64,000 bases of DNA from Ctena decussata (taxonomy: Eukaryota; Mollusca; Bivalvia; Lucinida; Lucinidae). Both the position numbers and the translations under genes were made by a program. The notes beneath the pieces were generated by a model. It saw nothing but the letters and a program-made list of their open reading frames with translations, made no database searches and was not told the origin of the DNA. The DNA lies in the NCBI GenBank assembly GCA_963989385.1, contig OZ022510.1, positions 62,501 through 126,500 of the forward strand, given 5' to 3'. How positions within the stretch are numbered: position 1 is the stretch's first letter; every line of letters starts with the position of its first letter. Of this stretch, positions 34,666-46,008 are shown in pieces.

Positions 34666-36130
34666 ATAAAATATAGGATAGGAATATAATGTTTCCCCGT
34701 TGTAACTGTGAAGTTCTTTAACTGTTACACTGGTGTTACAGGAGTTACAGCGCATTCTCGATATGGCCACTCCACAACTTCAATGTTACAATGTTACAGC
34801 GTTACAGCCCATCTGGGCACTAGAAACTTGAAATTAATTAAGAGAATTTTATGTCTCTTCTTTGTGACAGTGATGTTCTTTGTAATATTAGATACATTAT
34901 TTGATGTTATTCATATGTGACTATGATGTTCTGTCCTAGTTACATTGATGTTACACAGGTTACAGTATATCCTTGATAGGCCATCTTCACGAATCGAATG
35001 TTACAATGTTACAGCGTTACAGCCCATCAGGGCACTAAAAACATAAAATATATGTTAGGAATATTATGTTTCCCCGTTGTAACTGTGAAGTTCTTTAACT
35101 GTTACACTGGTGTTACAGGAGTTACAGCGCATTCTCGATATGGCCACTCCACAACTTCAATGTTACAATGTTACAGCGTTACAGCCCATCTGGGCACTAG
35201 AATCTTAAAATATATTATGAGAATTTTATGTTTCTCCTTTGTGACAGTGATGTTCTTTGGTCGTTAAACTGATGTTACAAGAGTTACAGCGCATTCTCGC
35301 CATGCCCTCGCTACAAATCCAATGTTACAATGTTACAGCGTTACAGCCCATGTATACGGTAAAAACCGTAATATTAGATACATTATTTGATGTTATTCAT
35401 ATGTGACTATGATGTTCTGTCCTAGTTACATTGATGTTACACAGGTTACAGTATATCCTTGATAGGCCATCTTCACGAATCGAATGTTACAATGTTACAG
35501 CGTTACAGCCCATCAGGGCACTAAAACATAAAATATATGATAGGAATATCATGTTTCCCCGTTGTAACTGTGAAGTTCTTTAACTGTTACACTGGTGTTA
35601 CTGGAGTTACAGCGCATTCTCGATATGGCCACTCCACAACTTCAATGTTACAATGTTACAGCGGTACAGCCCATCTTGGCACTAGAAACTTGAAATATAT
35701 TATGAGAATTTTATGTCTCTTCTTTGTGACAGTGATGTTCTTTGGTCGTTACACTGATGTTACAAGAGTTACAGCGCATTCTCGCCATGCCCTCGCCACA
35801 AATCCAATGTTACAATGTTACAGCGTTACAGCCCATGTATACGGTAAAAACCGTAATATTAGATACATTATTTGATGTTATTCATATGTGACTATGATGT
35901 TCTGTCCTAGTTACATTGATGTTACACAGGTTACAGTATATCCTTGAAGGCCATCTTTACAAATCAAAAGTTACAATGTTACAGCGTTACAGCCCATCAG
36001 GGCACTATAATCATTAGTCGCATGAGAAGAATCAAATGTTTCAGTGATATACCCTTATAGTTTTATTGTTTATAACACGTTGTTACTGAACGTTACTTAT
36101 AATACACAAGTAACAAATTCATAGTGGTTC
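34635..36130 (-). repeat. Tandem array, inverted arm with 485-bp higher-order unit
   Basis: Units are reverse complements of those at 33440-34634 (ttacagcgttacagcccatc, ctcgatatggccactccac). A longer period is superimposed. The segment gtaatattagatacattatt recurs at 34882, 35368 and 35853, spaced 485-486 bp, so three monomers amplified as a block. This arm alone carries the block structure. Confidence 0.88.
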
Positions 36131-36790
36131 AATATTTTGGACCAATTTTATGCTCTATCTCTTATTCAGACAGTGTATATCGGTTAGCCTTTTAATCTCA
36201 TTGTAGGAAATTTCCTATAGTTATATTTCTCTGTAGCATGTTGTGGTGGATGTTTAGTAAATTTTGTAAACCCATGTATATAAGGTATGGGAAATTCCCT
36301 ATAATCAGTGAATTGGGAAGTAGTTTCATGTATTAAATGTAACTCGTTAGTCTTGTATGTCTTCTTCTTCTTTTTTATCTCTTCTTTAATGATTCACCCT
36401 TTAGTCTGATATTTCAGAAATAGGAAATTTCCTATAATAAAGCTGACATGCACTTTGGATCAACGGATGGATTTCGAAAAAATGAACAATTGGCTTTTAC
36501 TATTGTGGGTATTTTCCTACAATCACAAATTGCTATGTCAAAACTAAACTGAAAGTCTGAACATGGGAATTTCCTACAATGCAAAAAAATCCATGTTGGA
36601 GGCTTTTCCTGCAGATAAGTTGATTTTGACCATGGGAAATTTCCTATAATGGAAGTAAATACCACTGATTTGACTATAGTTAAAACAGACCTTTGTTTGA
36701 ACGATGCATATATGACTATAGTCATAATCCCAATTTCATCTCGGAAAAGGTTAAAATCCTAGTTTTTGACTATAGTTAAAACCCCTCTTT
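36131..36790. repeat. Right cluster of gggaaatttcc palindromes
   Basis: Copies of the near-palindrome taggaaatttcctat occur near 36205, 36288, 36420, 36510, 36565 and 36635. It is followed by actatagt palindromes (36676, 36714, 36768). The cluster mirrors the one left of the inverted array. Confidence 0.55.
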
Positions 36791-36891
36791 TTGATAGTGA
36801 AAACGGGATTATTTTGGAAAATCCCACTTCTGTTTGGAAAGCGATATTTATATATAACAATGGATTCGTTTTACATCTGCCGTTTCAACTT

Positions 36892-36990
36892 CCCAGCGGG
36901 CAAACATTGAATCAACCCTGATTCGACGTTATGACCTAACGTCGAACCAAGGTTGATTCAATGCCGAATCAACGCTGCGCGCCTGCTGGG
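36892..36990. mobile_element. 99-bp MITE, cccagcgggc ends
   Basis: Terminal inverted repeats cccagcgggc and gcctgctggg (one mismatch) enclose internal palindromes built on gattcgacgtt / aacgtcgaac and tgattca. The 99-bp length allows no protein, so it would be moved in trans by a transposase. A target duplication is not clear. Confidence 0.75.
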
Positions 36991-38709
36991 TTACTAATTC
37001 AATTTAATTATGGATACAAAATGTGAAAAAGTGTATATAGAGCATATTTCAGTGTATTTTTCTGTTTATCAAACTTAGTTTACTGGATTAAAATTCAGTT
37101 TATACATTGTAGAAGATTTTCTGGCTGGTTTTTATTCCCCATTTGTCTGTTTATGAGGCCTTTTGAAAACAGTGTATATGATGACCCGACATTGTTGTGT
37201 TGTCCATTTTATTTACGTATGAATATAAATTAATTGGAAATTTGGCCATCTGTACACTGTGTCCACAAAATTGCACCTACTTCCTGCCGAAAAACTTGTT
37301 AGTCTAGATCTAATTAATGTTCAGAAGCTGTTTTAGTGTTTGATAAGAATTCTTTATATTTTCTCATCTCATGCGGAACCGGGCTGACGATGCCGAGTTT
37401 TTGCGTTTATCTTCTACAAGCTAAACTGCCCATCACGGAAAGCTTACTTCCAACGTTCAGATTCACGTATACATTAGTTCTGTTTGCTTCCTTGCGTCTG
37501 ACAAGGTCAAAGGCTCAAAATCAATCAAGAGAATGTGACTTTTTCCTGCATGTATATATCGCCGAGACTGTCGTTGAACACATGCTTCGCCGGACTAAAT
37601 GAATATCTGGAAAAATGCATAGTCATGTGCCTACTCCTTTGATGTGTGGAAGAAGCAATCTATATGCTACAAAATAACATTCTTATATTTTGCATAAACA
37701 GTTTTAAAACTATGGTTTGAGGGCTGGATTTGGATTTTGATTGTTTCAGTTCCTGGTCTTTGCATACTTTTTACTTTCAGAGAAAATGAATAACCCAAAT
37801 CTTGAGCCGATGTCAAATTTGTTTACCTGTTCGACTCCCCTTCTGCAAAACTGGAAACTCCTCGCATGGATATACGTTCTGAACCGCGGTTTCGCATGCG
37901 AGCGATTGGTAGGCGTGATTTTGAAAAAGCTTTGTGGTCACTACACTCGAGAACATTGCTTCAGTCTTGGGCTATGCATAATAATTGACGAATCAAATCG
38001 TAATAAACACCTTATTTTTTAGCGTGAAAACTTGCTAAGGCGGCCTTATGTTTATTCGGGATGTTCCTAGTTTGCCTTTTCCTATTTCGCCTACTCCCGT
38101 TTTGCCTATCATAGGCTGATCTGTCTCGCAAGGGAATTGTGGACTTTGAGCTGACTGCTGCAGGAAGACTTTGCCAAAGTATTAAAGACTGACCGTTTTT
38201 CATATATAATGCTTATAATGTTATAAGTATATAATGATTTCTAGCGTAAAATCGGAAGAACGGAACTTTTCACAACTCGCAGTTTTGCTGGGTCACAACA
38301 GGTGTCATGGTGAATCATATGTTACTTGCTACAGGCGTAAAGGATTACCGCTGACAGCTGTAAACGGGCGTCAAAGAAGGCACACGTTCGCACCTTTATT
38401 ATCATCATACTGTACCGTATAGGATAATCTAAATTATGGCCCAAGAAAGTGAGATGTCAAGCCGAAATGCACATAACATTGTGTTAAAAATTATCTAAGG
38501 GCATGTGTGAGCAGGAGTCTTCCAGATTAGCGTGTGCATCCATGCAACCTTATCAGACTATTCCTTTTTCACCAATACAATATGAATCCCATGAAGACTA
38601 ACGGTTTTGATTAGTCTAGACTGGTGCGCCGATTGACTTATATTTACAATACTTAAATGGTAAGATACTTTTCAATTCAATTTATTTAGTACGTTGCTTG
38701 ACGCGGTCC
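36991..38709. other. Gene-free stretch
   Basis: AT-rich DNA with no convincing exon. It holds a 61-bp segment (37720-37780) identical to one in composite repeat A. Open frames at 37336 and 37741 show no motif, and the second begins inside the shared segment. Confidence 0.4.
37720..37780 (+). repeat. 61-bp segment shared exactly with 26337-26397
   Basis: The sequence starting agggctggatttggattttg and ending tttttactttcag is identical at both positions and found nowhere else in the window. At 26 kb it is an insert; here its flanks are unrelated. The pyrimidine-rich ...ctttcag end resembles a 3' splice site. Confidence 0.9.
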
Positions 38710-38735
38710 ATGATGAACTTGAGCAAAGTTAAGAA

Positions 38736-40022
38736 GTGTGCAAACCTAACAAACCACAAAAGAAAGTAAGTAAGAATAAGATTAAGGAAACTGAGCAGGA
38801 AAAACAGTTGAAGTTAGCAAGATCTGTTATTAATTCTCTTGAGAGAAAGCTTGGGGAAATTGAAAATTCGAATAAAATTCTAAAACAGGAGTTAAGTATG
38901 ATGAAACTGGAAAATACGGCTAGTGTGGAGGTCCCAGCAACCGGAAATAACAGGGATAATTTCATACCTAACCCTCAACAAGTTAGGCACCAGGGAGAAT
39001 TTGGCCGAAATAAACATGACCTTGGTCCCGTCGGAGCGTTGAGAGAGCAAATAAGGAATTTAGAGTATGAAATGTTACAGAATAGAATAAGTACCTTAGA
39101 GGCAACCATGCATCAGCAGAAATTCCTTCAACTTCCTTCTCTTGGTGTCCAGCAAATTGGCCATGGATATAATCCTCAGCAACATAATTGGTACGGATAT
39201 GGTCCCCACCCCTCCTTGGGAATGCATTCAAACGTCTACCATCCTTGGCGATATCCTGTGACCATGCAGCATCCTGTACAACATGTGACAGGCCTGAACC
39301 CTTTATGGTATCAAGGTTACCCTAAGGGGCCCGGAGTCCGTGTTGCAGCAGAGCAACTGCAAATGCGACAGAATACCATTCCAGGAATGAATCTTGTATT
39401 TCGAAATGAGAGGAACTCTCACAACCCCACGCAAGGATTCCCTACCGGGAATGAATTCAACGTACCCTCAGGGCAAACTCAGACACGGCACTGTGAGCAA
39501 CCAAGGAAGAATCTTGCTTTTCGATATGTAAACCAGGTACAGTCTAATACTCAGTTCCAGGATATCAAGCCCAGAAGTATGTCAGAGCGTCAAGCAATCC
39601 AGAGAGAGGCCTCAGGTGCGAAATCATCATATGGCAGGCCTGAGATGCCCTTAGAAATGCAGGCTGGTGCCAAGGAAAATCCATACCATGGAACAGGTAC
39701 GAAGAACGACCTTATCACACTAGAGGGGAATGTCCAATTAAAGCAGATACAATCAGAATCTGTAAACCAACATAATCTGCCCAGTGCTGGAAGTATGAAT
39801 ATACAACACCACATGCATGGAAGGGACACAGAGCCTCATGTCAAAGACCAACAGCAGCCCCAAGGCCCTGATGGAGAAGTAGCGGTCCACAAGGCAAGAC
39901 CGGTTTACAGACCAGCTTCATCTGAGAGTGGGCCTCCTACCCCTGAGGAGACGAGGAAGCCTCTTTCTTTTTTACAGAATGGCCGAGCCTCGGAAAAGAA
40001 GGGGAAAAGGAGAAGCTGCTGA
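38736..40022 (+). pseudogene. LINE ORF1-like protein, 428 codons
   Basis: The frame opens after a stop with no ATG at the start. An ATG pair at 38710-38715 lies in another frame (MMNLSKVKKC), so one base seems lost or gained at about 38735. Residues 15-60 are charged heptads (EQEKQLKLARSVINSLERKL) typical of the trimerising coiled coil of LINE ORF1 proteins, which bind RNA. The middle is rich in Gln, His, Pro and Tyr (PQQHNWYGYGPHPSLGMH) and probably disordered. The tail is basic (SEKKGKRRSC). No RRM or CCHC knuckle is seen. It overlaps the upstream frame of the endonuclease, as ORF1 and ORF2 often do. Confidence 0.65.
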
Positions 40023-40800
40023 CGATAGGAACTTTAAATGTCAAGAATATAGAGACCAATGGGGTGTATGTGAGGGAGCTGTTAAAGACCTGTGATATAC
40101 TTACATTACAACAACATTGGCTATTCTCTTTCCAATTGACAGATATAGAAAAGAACTTCACCTCACATCAGGCCTACAGCAGAGCAGTTGATGAGGATTC
40201 TCCACTCCCACCAAATCAGAAACCAAGAGGCTATGGTGGAGTCTCGATTCTATTTAGGAAAAATATGGACCTTAAAATTAGGAAACTGGAACACGGGGAA
40301 AGTAGGATGGTGGTTGTGGAAGTGCAATTAGTACTCCCAGTGTGTATATGCAACGTGTATATGCCTTGTCGAAATTCTAAGGTTAATGCAAGAAGTGATG
40401 ATAGTTTTCAAAGTTGTTTGGACCAAATTGAAGAAGTATTGCATATTTACCAAAGAACGCATATTGTTCTAGTTATGGGAGATTTTAATGCCTCGTTTGC
40501 AGATAATAGGTCAAATATTCAGGATAAGCAGTTCAAGGAAATGGTTGCGAACAATTCCCTCGTGTGCACTCAGAGTGGTGTTTCTACATTCTACCACCCT
40601 AATAAGACGGATAATGCCGAAATAGACTATATTCTTTTTAACAGGAAAGGATACCAGTTTGTAAGAACAGTGAAAGTAGAGACAGCGAGTGAATTAAACA
40701 CCTAGGACCATGTTCCGGTTATTGCTGTTCTGCAACTACCAGTATGCTTCCAAGACATAGGCAATGCAGTTATTAATTGTAAACCAAAATGGGACAAATG
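40004..40800 (+). pseudogene. LINE ORF2 endonuclease domain
   Basis: The frame can be followed back to about 40004, reading KEKLLTIGTLNVKNIETNG, the usual first strand of the exonuclease-endonuclease-phosphatase fold. Further motifs in order: CDILTLQQHWLF, GYGGVSILFR, CNVYMPCRN, VMGDFNASF, and NAEIDYILF. A TAG at 40703-40705 interrupts just before DHVPVIAVL, which carries the catalytic Asp-His. The enzyme nicks the target DNA to prime reverse transcription. A Gln replaces the usual catalytic Glu in LTLQQHW, another sign of decay. Confidence 0.8.
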
Positions 40801-41791
40801 GGACAAGCAGAAATACAGAAATGTTGTTTCTCAGAGCCTTAAGTCATTTGATTCCTTCTATATTAGTAACTCGTCAGAGCTGGATATTTTGTATCCACTT
40901 GGTCATTTAAGTGCTGTTCTGAAAACCGCCACTGAGGTGAGCATACCAAATTATAAACCAGAAATTACACTGAAGAAAAAAGAGATGTCGGCCTTGGTCA
41001 AAGGAAATCCAGAGTTAGAGCATGTCTTGAACAGCAGGCATAATAATATCTTAGAAGAGACGCAATCCAGGTTACAGAAAGGATTTACCAGTGGATGTTC
41101 CTCTCTAAATGCAGCTGTAATTCTGACAGATTGTATTCTCGAATCTAAGAACAACAATCAAGGATTGCTATTAACCCTGGACACTCAAAAAGCTTTTGAT
41201 GTAGTGGACCATAACTCACTGTTACGTAGGTTGTATCTGGATGGCATCTAGGGAGACGATTGGCTGTTAATCCGCGACCGGTATACCGACTGTTCTTCTA
41301 GAGTAAAATGGGCAGGATTAGTGTCAGAGTCTATAAATATAAGACAAGGTGTCCGTCAAGGTGGTGAGCTCTCCACCTCACATTATAAGAGGTACAACAA
41401 CCCTCTACTACTGCATTTGGAAGAGCATTATACTGAAGTGAGAATAGGGTCCATTAGTATACCACATGTGACTGTGGCTGACGACTTGGCAGTCTTAGCA
41501 AGGAAATATGGTGACATGCAAGTCATACTTTGGGATGTAGAGGACAATACCAACAGAGAACGATATTGTGTGAATCCAAATAAAAGTAGTTGCCTGTGCT
41601 ATAACCCCTCAAGGTGTGTTTCTCAGGAAAATGAATTAGTGATGTCTGGTGATAAGATCATGTGTTCAGAGTGCACTGTGCACCTTGGAATCTCACGACA
41701 TGTTAAAGATAAGGTGAATGTTGATGAAAAGGTTAGCATAGGGCGAAAAACACCATATTCACTCATGGGGGGCGGGGGCGGGTTTCCATAG
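40801..41791 (+). pseudogene. LINE reverse transcriptase, internally deleted
   Basis: After a linker (KPKWDKWDKQKYRN) and ISNSSELDILYPL comes LSAVLKTATEVSIPN, then RHNNILEETQSRLQKGFTSG directly. The expected first fingers motifs are missing, so a few hundred bases are deleted. Palm motifs remain: LLLTLDTQKAFDVVDH (motif A, first catalytic Asp) and VRQGGELS (motif B). Motif C is VADDLAVLA, with Ala in place of the usual Tyr or Phe before the Asp pair. A TAG follows LDGI at 41249-41251. The frame is lost near 41790, next to a G-rich run (ggggggcgggggcggg). Confidence 0.8.
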
Positions 41792-41806
41792 CGTAAATGG
41801 GCTGAA

Positions 41807-42752
41807 GACATGTCTCAACGGGCATATTTGGAATACTTTTGTAGTACCAAGACTGATTTACGGTCTCGAAACTCTTTCTATCAAAAAAGGGGATATTGAC
41901 TGCTTGGAAAAATTCCAACGTAAAGCTTTACGCCAGATCCAGGGCCTTCCGGATAAAAACCCTAATGGCATCACTCCGGCCTTGCTGGGTATTTTGCCAT
42001 TTGCGTCAGTAACACATAAAAACGTACTAAACCTTTTTATGAATATAGCTAGGAACAAGCACTTTGTGGAATATGAGGTGGCTGAAAGGCAACTTGTAAT
42101 GAAGGGGGACGAAGAGAAAAGTTGGTTTAACCTGATCAAGTCTGTCCTGAGTACTTATAATTTGCCCTCCATATTTTCACTTTTAAATGACCATTGTCTA
42201 AATTAGAATGGAAAAAATACCCTTAATCAAGCTATAAATAGTCATATCGAGTCCTCGTGGCAGGAAGAACTTGTTCAAAAATCCTCTTTAAAGTATGTTA
42301 ACCCAAACTCTCTGAAGGTAGGGGCAGTGCATCCTGTCTGGTCCTCTGTTAGTAACAGTATTATTGATAGTAAAAGAGCTCAATTGAAATGCAAGCTTTT
42401 AACCGGCACATATATCCTGCAAGGCAACAGGGCTGCATTTAATCAATACACAGTTGATGCTACATGTAAACTGTGTCATACTGCTCCAGAAACTCGTCAA
42501 CACTTCCTGGCAGATTGCTCAGCTTATGCCTCTGAAAGAGAAACCTACATCGAGAAATTGGAAAATAACCCAGTTCTCTCTGATGAACTTAAAAGTGACT
42601 TGCGGAACCCAGTACTGTTAACTCAGCTCACTCTAGATGCTTCCTTTTATGTGAACACAGAGGACATTGATGCACTGGAGTTGTATTCTCGAAAATTTAT
42701 ACTGCAGTTTCACAAGAAAAGAATTGCAAGGCTCAACCAGATTTCACAGTGA
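41807..42752 (+). pseudogene. LINE ORF2 C-terminal region with zinc knuckle
   Basis: LIYGLETLSIKKGDIDCLEK and RKALRQIQGLPD are conserved post-RT sequence. A stop at 42204-42206 follows SLLNDHCLN, but the next frame resumes and ends at 42752 with HKKRIARLNQISQ. CKLCHTAPETRQHFLADC gives C-x2-C-x8-H-x4-C, the tail knuckle of many LINEs, and differs from the CHLCHSD version at 29.6 kb. Confidence 0.8.
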
Positions 42753-43399
42753 AGATCTTGTAAATAGTCACAAACTGTACATATAACCTTCACCAGTTAT
42801 TAAAAAGTTAAAAGTGAACAGTCAAACAAATAATAAGAGCTCATTTGAAAAACATTACACCGTATGGTGGTGCCTCGACAAAGAAACGGGGGAACTCTAA
42901 GAAAACTGAACTGAACTGATGGGGAAAAAAGAGGCGTTATGAGCTAATTTTGAGCAGTAAGTGAGGCGTTATGAGCTAATTTTGAGCACTAAGTAACAGG
43001 TCGGCACGCCTTTTGGCTAATTATTTTCATAGGTTTTAGTCCAGTAAAATTAAACCGTTATCAGCCGAAATAATTTGAAAAAAAAAAAAAAACAATGACA
43101 CAAAAAGAAACTAAAGGATTGAACATAATAGAGCGCGCTGCAAACAATTTAACAGAACAAAAGAAGTCATTTGTCATGTAAATGATTGAAATAAAATCAA
43201 AGAATCTACCGATTCACAGTTTACGTGTTAATCTAATAGAACTTGACTTTTTATAATTATGGGGAAAGCAAATTTCAGTCCAAAGCGTAAGGAAGTACTT
43301 GTTTCTATTGTATATATTGATTAAATAATATAATAATTCGAATTAAAACATGCTGGTGAAAAAATAGCCAGCTCAGGAGTCGGATAATGTTAATGAACA
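42753..43399. other. LINE 3' region and AT-rich DNA
   Basis: Up to 43092 this is the 3' end of the LINE, with two gaggcgttatgagctaattt copies (42930 and 42963) and an A-run. Beyond that, AT-rich DNA without recognisable features. Confidence 0.45.
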
Positions 43400-43511
43400 G
43401 CTATGGTAATGTCGGGACGGTCAGCCTTAGACCTCCTAAGCTGTTAACCAGTACTAAGTACACATACTTTCACCAGTAACTGACAATAGACATTCTTGAA
43501 TCAGCGGAAGT
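43400..43511 (-). repeat. SINE body fragment
   Basis: It shares gtcgggacggtcag, cttagacctcctaag, ggttaaccagtacta-type and cttgaatcagcggaag blocks with the SINE at 63246-63513, in the same orientation. It lacks the tRNA-derived head and about 32 bp of internal sequence. Confidence 0.75.
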
Positions 43512-43529
43512 GGGTTAAACGATCGTACA

Positions 43530-44020
43530 AGAAGCCAACAAACTGGCATGTCAGCCCAGTGTAGACTCAGATCATTTGTACTGTACAATCACAATAATAG
43601 AATAAAATATTGAGGCTTTTCTACTCTTGTTAAATAGGCCAGTCGAGAAACATACTTGTCTGCGTTAACCAGTTGAGCAACGTCTTGGGAAAATGATTTT
43701 ATGCTATATGCAAACACTAAAGGCGCATCTGATAGCACAATTTTTGTTCGCTGCTTAGATAGTTAAATATCTAAAGTAATTACATAAAGGAGACAGGAAT
43801 GAACCACCGCATGATATTTCCTACCATTATACATGGGCGCCCAGCCAAGACTCAGATCAGCCTGCGAATCCGCGCAGTATCAGCGGAGTCTTCGCTGTGC
43901 GCAATATGGATAGCTACAGACACAAAGCTCCTTCAAGTGGACATTAAAGACTCGCATCGTACTGCGTGGATTTGCAGGCCGATCTGAGCCTTTACTGAGC
44001 GTACATGTGAAATTGTAGGA
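43530..44020. repeat. Degenerate palindromic repeat modules
   Basis: Contains ggcatgtcagcccagtgtag, ggcgcccagccaagactcag and tgcgaatccgcgcagtatca, modules of the same dispersed palindromic family seen at 25.7, 31.2, 32.4, 46.4 and 54.4 kb. No gene. Confidence 0.55.
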
Positions 44021-44489
44021 AATGTCATGCGCTGGATCAAATTACAATAGGAGCACCATTGGAAAACAATAACCTGCGCACAGCATTGTTGCAAAAGATT
44101 TAAACACGAACATATGTCCGAGACGAAAAACAAATGATTCTAATTCTAGCCTTAGACAATGCATAAACGAATAGTTCCCGTTTTATATTATTTTGACTTG
44201 CACATGTATTTCTACACAAACTGTTAGACTAAGTGAAAAATAAAAACGGGTATACTAACGCAAAATACGCACGGCTATATAAATTAAATAACATTTGTAA
44301 ATTTTAAAGTTAACATTTGACTGTAAATTGATCAATTTCACATTGCCCAGTCCTATGTAAACAGGTAGATTCTATAACTAATTCAATCGGCTTAACAGAT
44401 GAAAAAAATAAATTTTCAAATTTGCCCATTTCTGGCCCCAATAGACCTAAAAAGTGAAATTCAGGCGAAATTGACATTGTCACCAATTT

Positions 44490-44545
44490 GCAATCGAAAA
44501 CGCTGTTTCTAACCATTTTAGATTGTTAAGAGCGTTTTCGATTGC
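44490..44545. repeat. 15-bp perfect hairpin
   Basis: gcaatcgaaaacgct (44490-44504) and agcgttttcgattgc (44531-44545) are exact reverse complements around a 26-base loop. It is probably the end pair of a decayed small element; no function is evident. Confidence 0.6.
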
Positions 44546-44865
44546 CGCCTACCCGGTGTAGTAACACTTAGAACTCATTTGCAGTTGCAGAAGTGTATAA
44601 GAGGGAACGCTGTCAAGCTAAGTGAGTATTGTGTAACATCTATTGTTTGAGTATAAAGCGTGTGCAAACTCTTGAGATCAAAATCCGCACGATTGCATAC
44701 AAGTATCATGTGAGTACATGACAATGGTTTTCCAAGAAAACACATTGGCGATTGATAGTTAAGTGGGCGTCCTTTATTCATGTGTATTGTTTGAATGTTC
44801 ATTAATCGGAAATCATAAGATGTTGAATATACAATCAGGATTTCCACTTTCTACATGGTTTGGTC

Positions 44866-44930
44866 TATAAAAGGGACGACATCCAAAGAAGAGGCATTAA
44901 TTTAGTGATTAAGACTCTGATAAGGTAAGG
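44866..44930 (+). promoter_or_regulatory. Candidate TATA promoter and noncoding first exon
   Basis: TATAAAAG (44866-44873) is a consensus TATA box. About 50 bp later gataag|gtaagg is a good 5' splice donor (44925). A short untranslated exon could splice to acceptor gcattagcatcccag| just before the ATG of the DM9 gene at 48792. The elements are seen; the link across 3.8 kb is conjecture. Confidence 0.25.
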
Positions 44931-45260
44931 ATATAAATTAATCATAACCGTGACTGTCGAACAAAAGTTAAACTTTTAGACCAACCGTATTTAAAAAAAT
45001 TAAATTTCGTATCATGCCACGGCAGAGTATCACATTGTACTGTTATAATCTCTTCAAAATTCAGATGATGCTTTTATTGTTATTGAATGTTGTTATATTG
45101 TTCTTGTTGTTGCTGATTTGTTTTTTGACTTTCTGTTGTTGTTTTTGTTTTTCTTTCTTTCTGTGTTCTTTCTGTTTTTCCTTTTTTCTTTTTTTTGTTG
45201 AGGATAGAGGGGGTAAAGCACTATTTTATTGGACATACAGATGCCAATGTAATAAAAAAA

Positions 45261-45508
45261 AGCGCACAAGCCGATGTGGTCTCTGGGTTATAAAATGCTC
45301 TTTGTTAGTAAAGAGTGCACATAAACTGATGTGGTTTCTGGGTTGTTAAATGTTCTTTATAAAGAGTGCACAAAAACTGATGTGGTTTCTGGGTTGTAAA
45401 ATCTTCTTTGTAAAGAGTGCACATAAAATGATGTGGTTTCTGGGTTGTAAAATGTTCTTTGTTAGTAAAGAGTGCGCATAAACTGGTGTGGTTTCTGGGT
45501 TGTAAAAC
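45261..45508 (+). repeat. Minisatellite, 51-55 bp unit, about 5 copies
   Basis: Units contain tgatgtggtttctgggttgt, a tctttgt block and aaagagtgcacataaa. Copies differ by presence of a 4-base tagt insert. Open frames across it follow the repeat. Confidence 0.85.
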
Positions 45509-45893
45509 TTTTCTTTATCAGTTTCATAGGTTATGAAAATGATCATCATTATAAATGGTAGGTGTTTTATCGTCATGAGTTGTTCAGACGATTTTCCTGA
45601 TGTTTTGGAAACCATGCACAGAAAATGTCTTTGTTTTTATACTATAGTATGACATTCAGAGATTCTTGTTTTCGTTGATTGAGCACATCATGTTGGCCAC
45701 CAGCAAACAGAAACTTTGTGAAAAATCCGAGAAACAATGAAACAGGCCTCGGACTGTAAAATTAGCTGTTCACTGACTACGAAGAAAGTATTCTCTATCA
45801 GGCACCAAAAATAATTCCGGTCAATGTTTGGTTATAGGCCTTAACTTTTAATTTCAATGGGTACATAGGAATATAAACAGCTAATATATTTGT

Positions 45894-46008
45894 TGGACTC
45901 AGATCGAGGGTTGGTCCCTAATCGAGGGTCGATTCCCAAATCGAGGGCCAATTCCACATCGGGGGCCAATTCTGACACAGGCATCCCACAACGAGGGCCG
46001 ATTTCATC
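45894..46008 (+). repeat. atcgaggg minisatellite, left member of inverted pair
   Basis: Five degenerate units of atcgagggycrattcc, starting ggactcagatcgagggttgg. The reverse complement lies at 48652-48736, including ggactc at its outer edge. The pair may be the ends of a 2.8-kb foldback element. Confidence 0.7.

Larger units (their letters stand above)
38710..43092 (+). mobile_element. Nearly full-length inactive APE-type LINE
   Basis: In order: ORF1 with a coiled coil, an apurinic-like endonuclease, a reverse transcriptase, and a zinc-knuckle tail, followed by a 3' region with two gaggcgttatgagctaattt copies and an A-rich end (43079-43092). This is the CR1/Jockey-like arrangement of non-LTR retrotransposons; the clade is not resolved. 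In-frame stops, frame shifts and a deletion in the reverse transcriptase show it is dead. Confidence 0.85.

Noticed and set aside
34708..35875. Similar 70-112 codon frames (MLQCYSVTAH type)
   Set aside because: They repeat with the 485-bp unit of the inverted array.
32990..36640. Genuine NF-kB enhancer cluster
   Set aside because: The gggaatttcc-like sites sit in a repeated palindromic motif with no nearby gene; the resemblance alone is not evidence of regulation.
37741..38022. 93-codon frame after the shared 61-bp segment
   Set aside because: It begins in the shared repeat, lacks splice support and shows no motif.
45014..45349. 111-codon hydrophobic frame resembling a membrane protein
   Set aside because: The sequence is T-rich low complexity that encodes Leu/Phe/Cys runs by composition.
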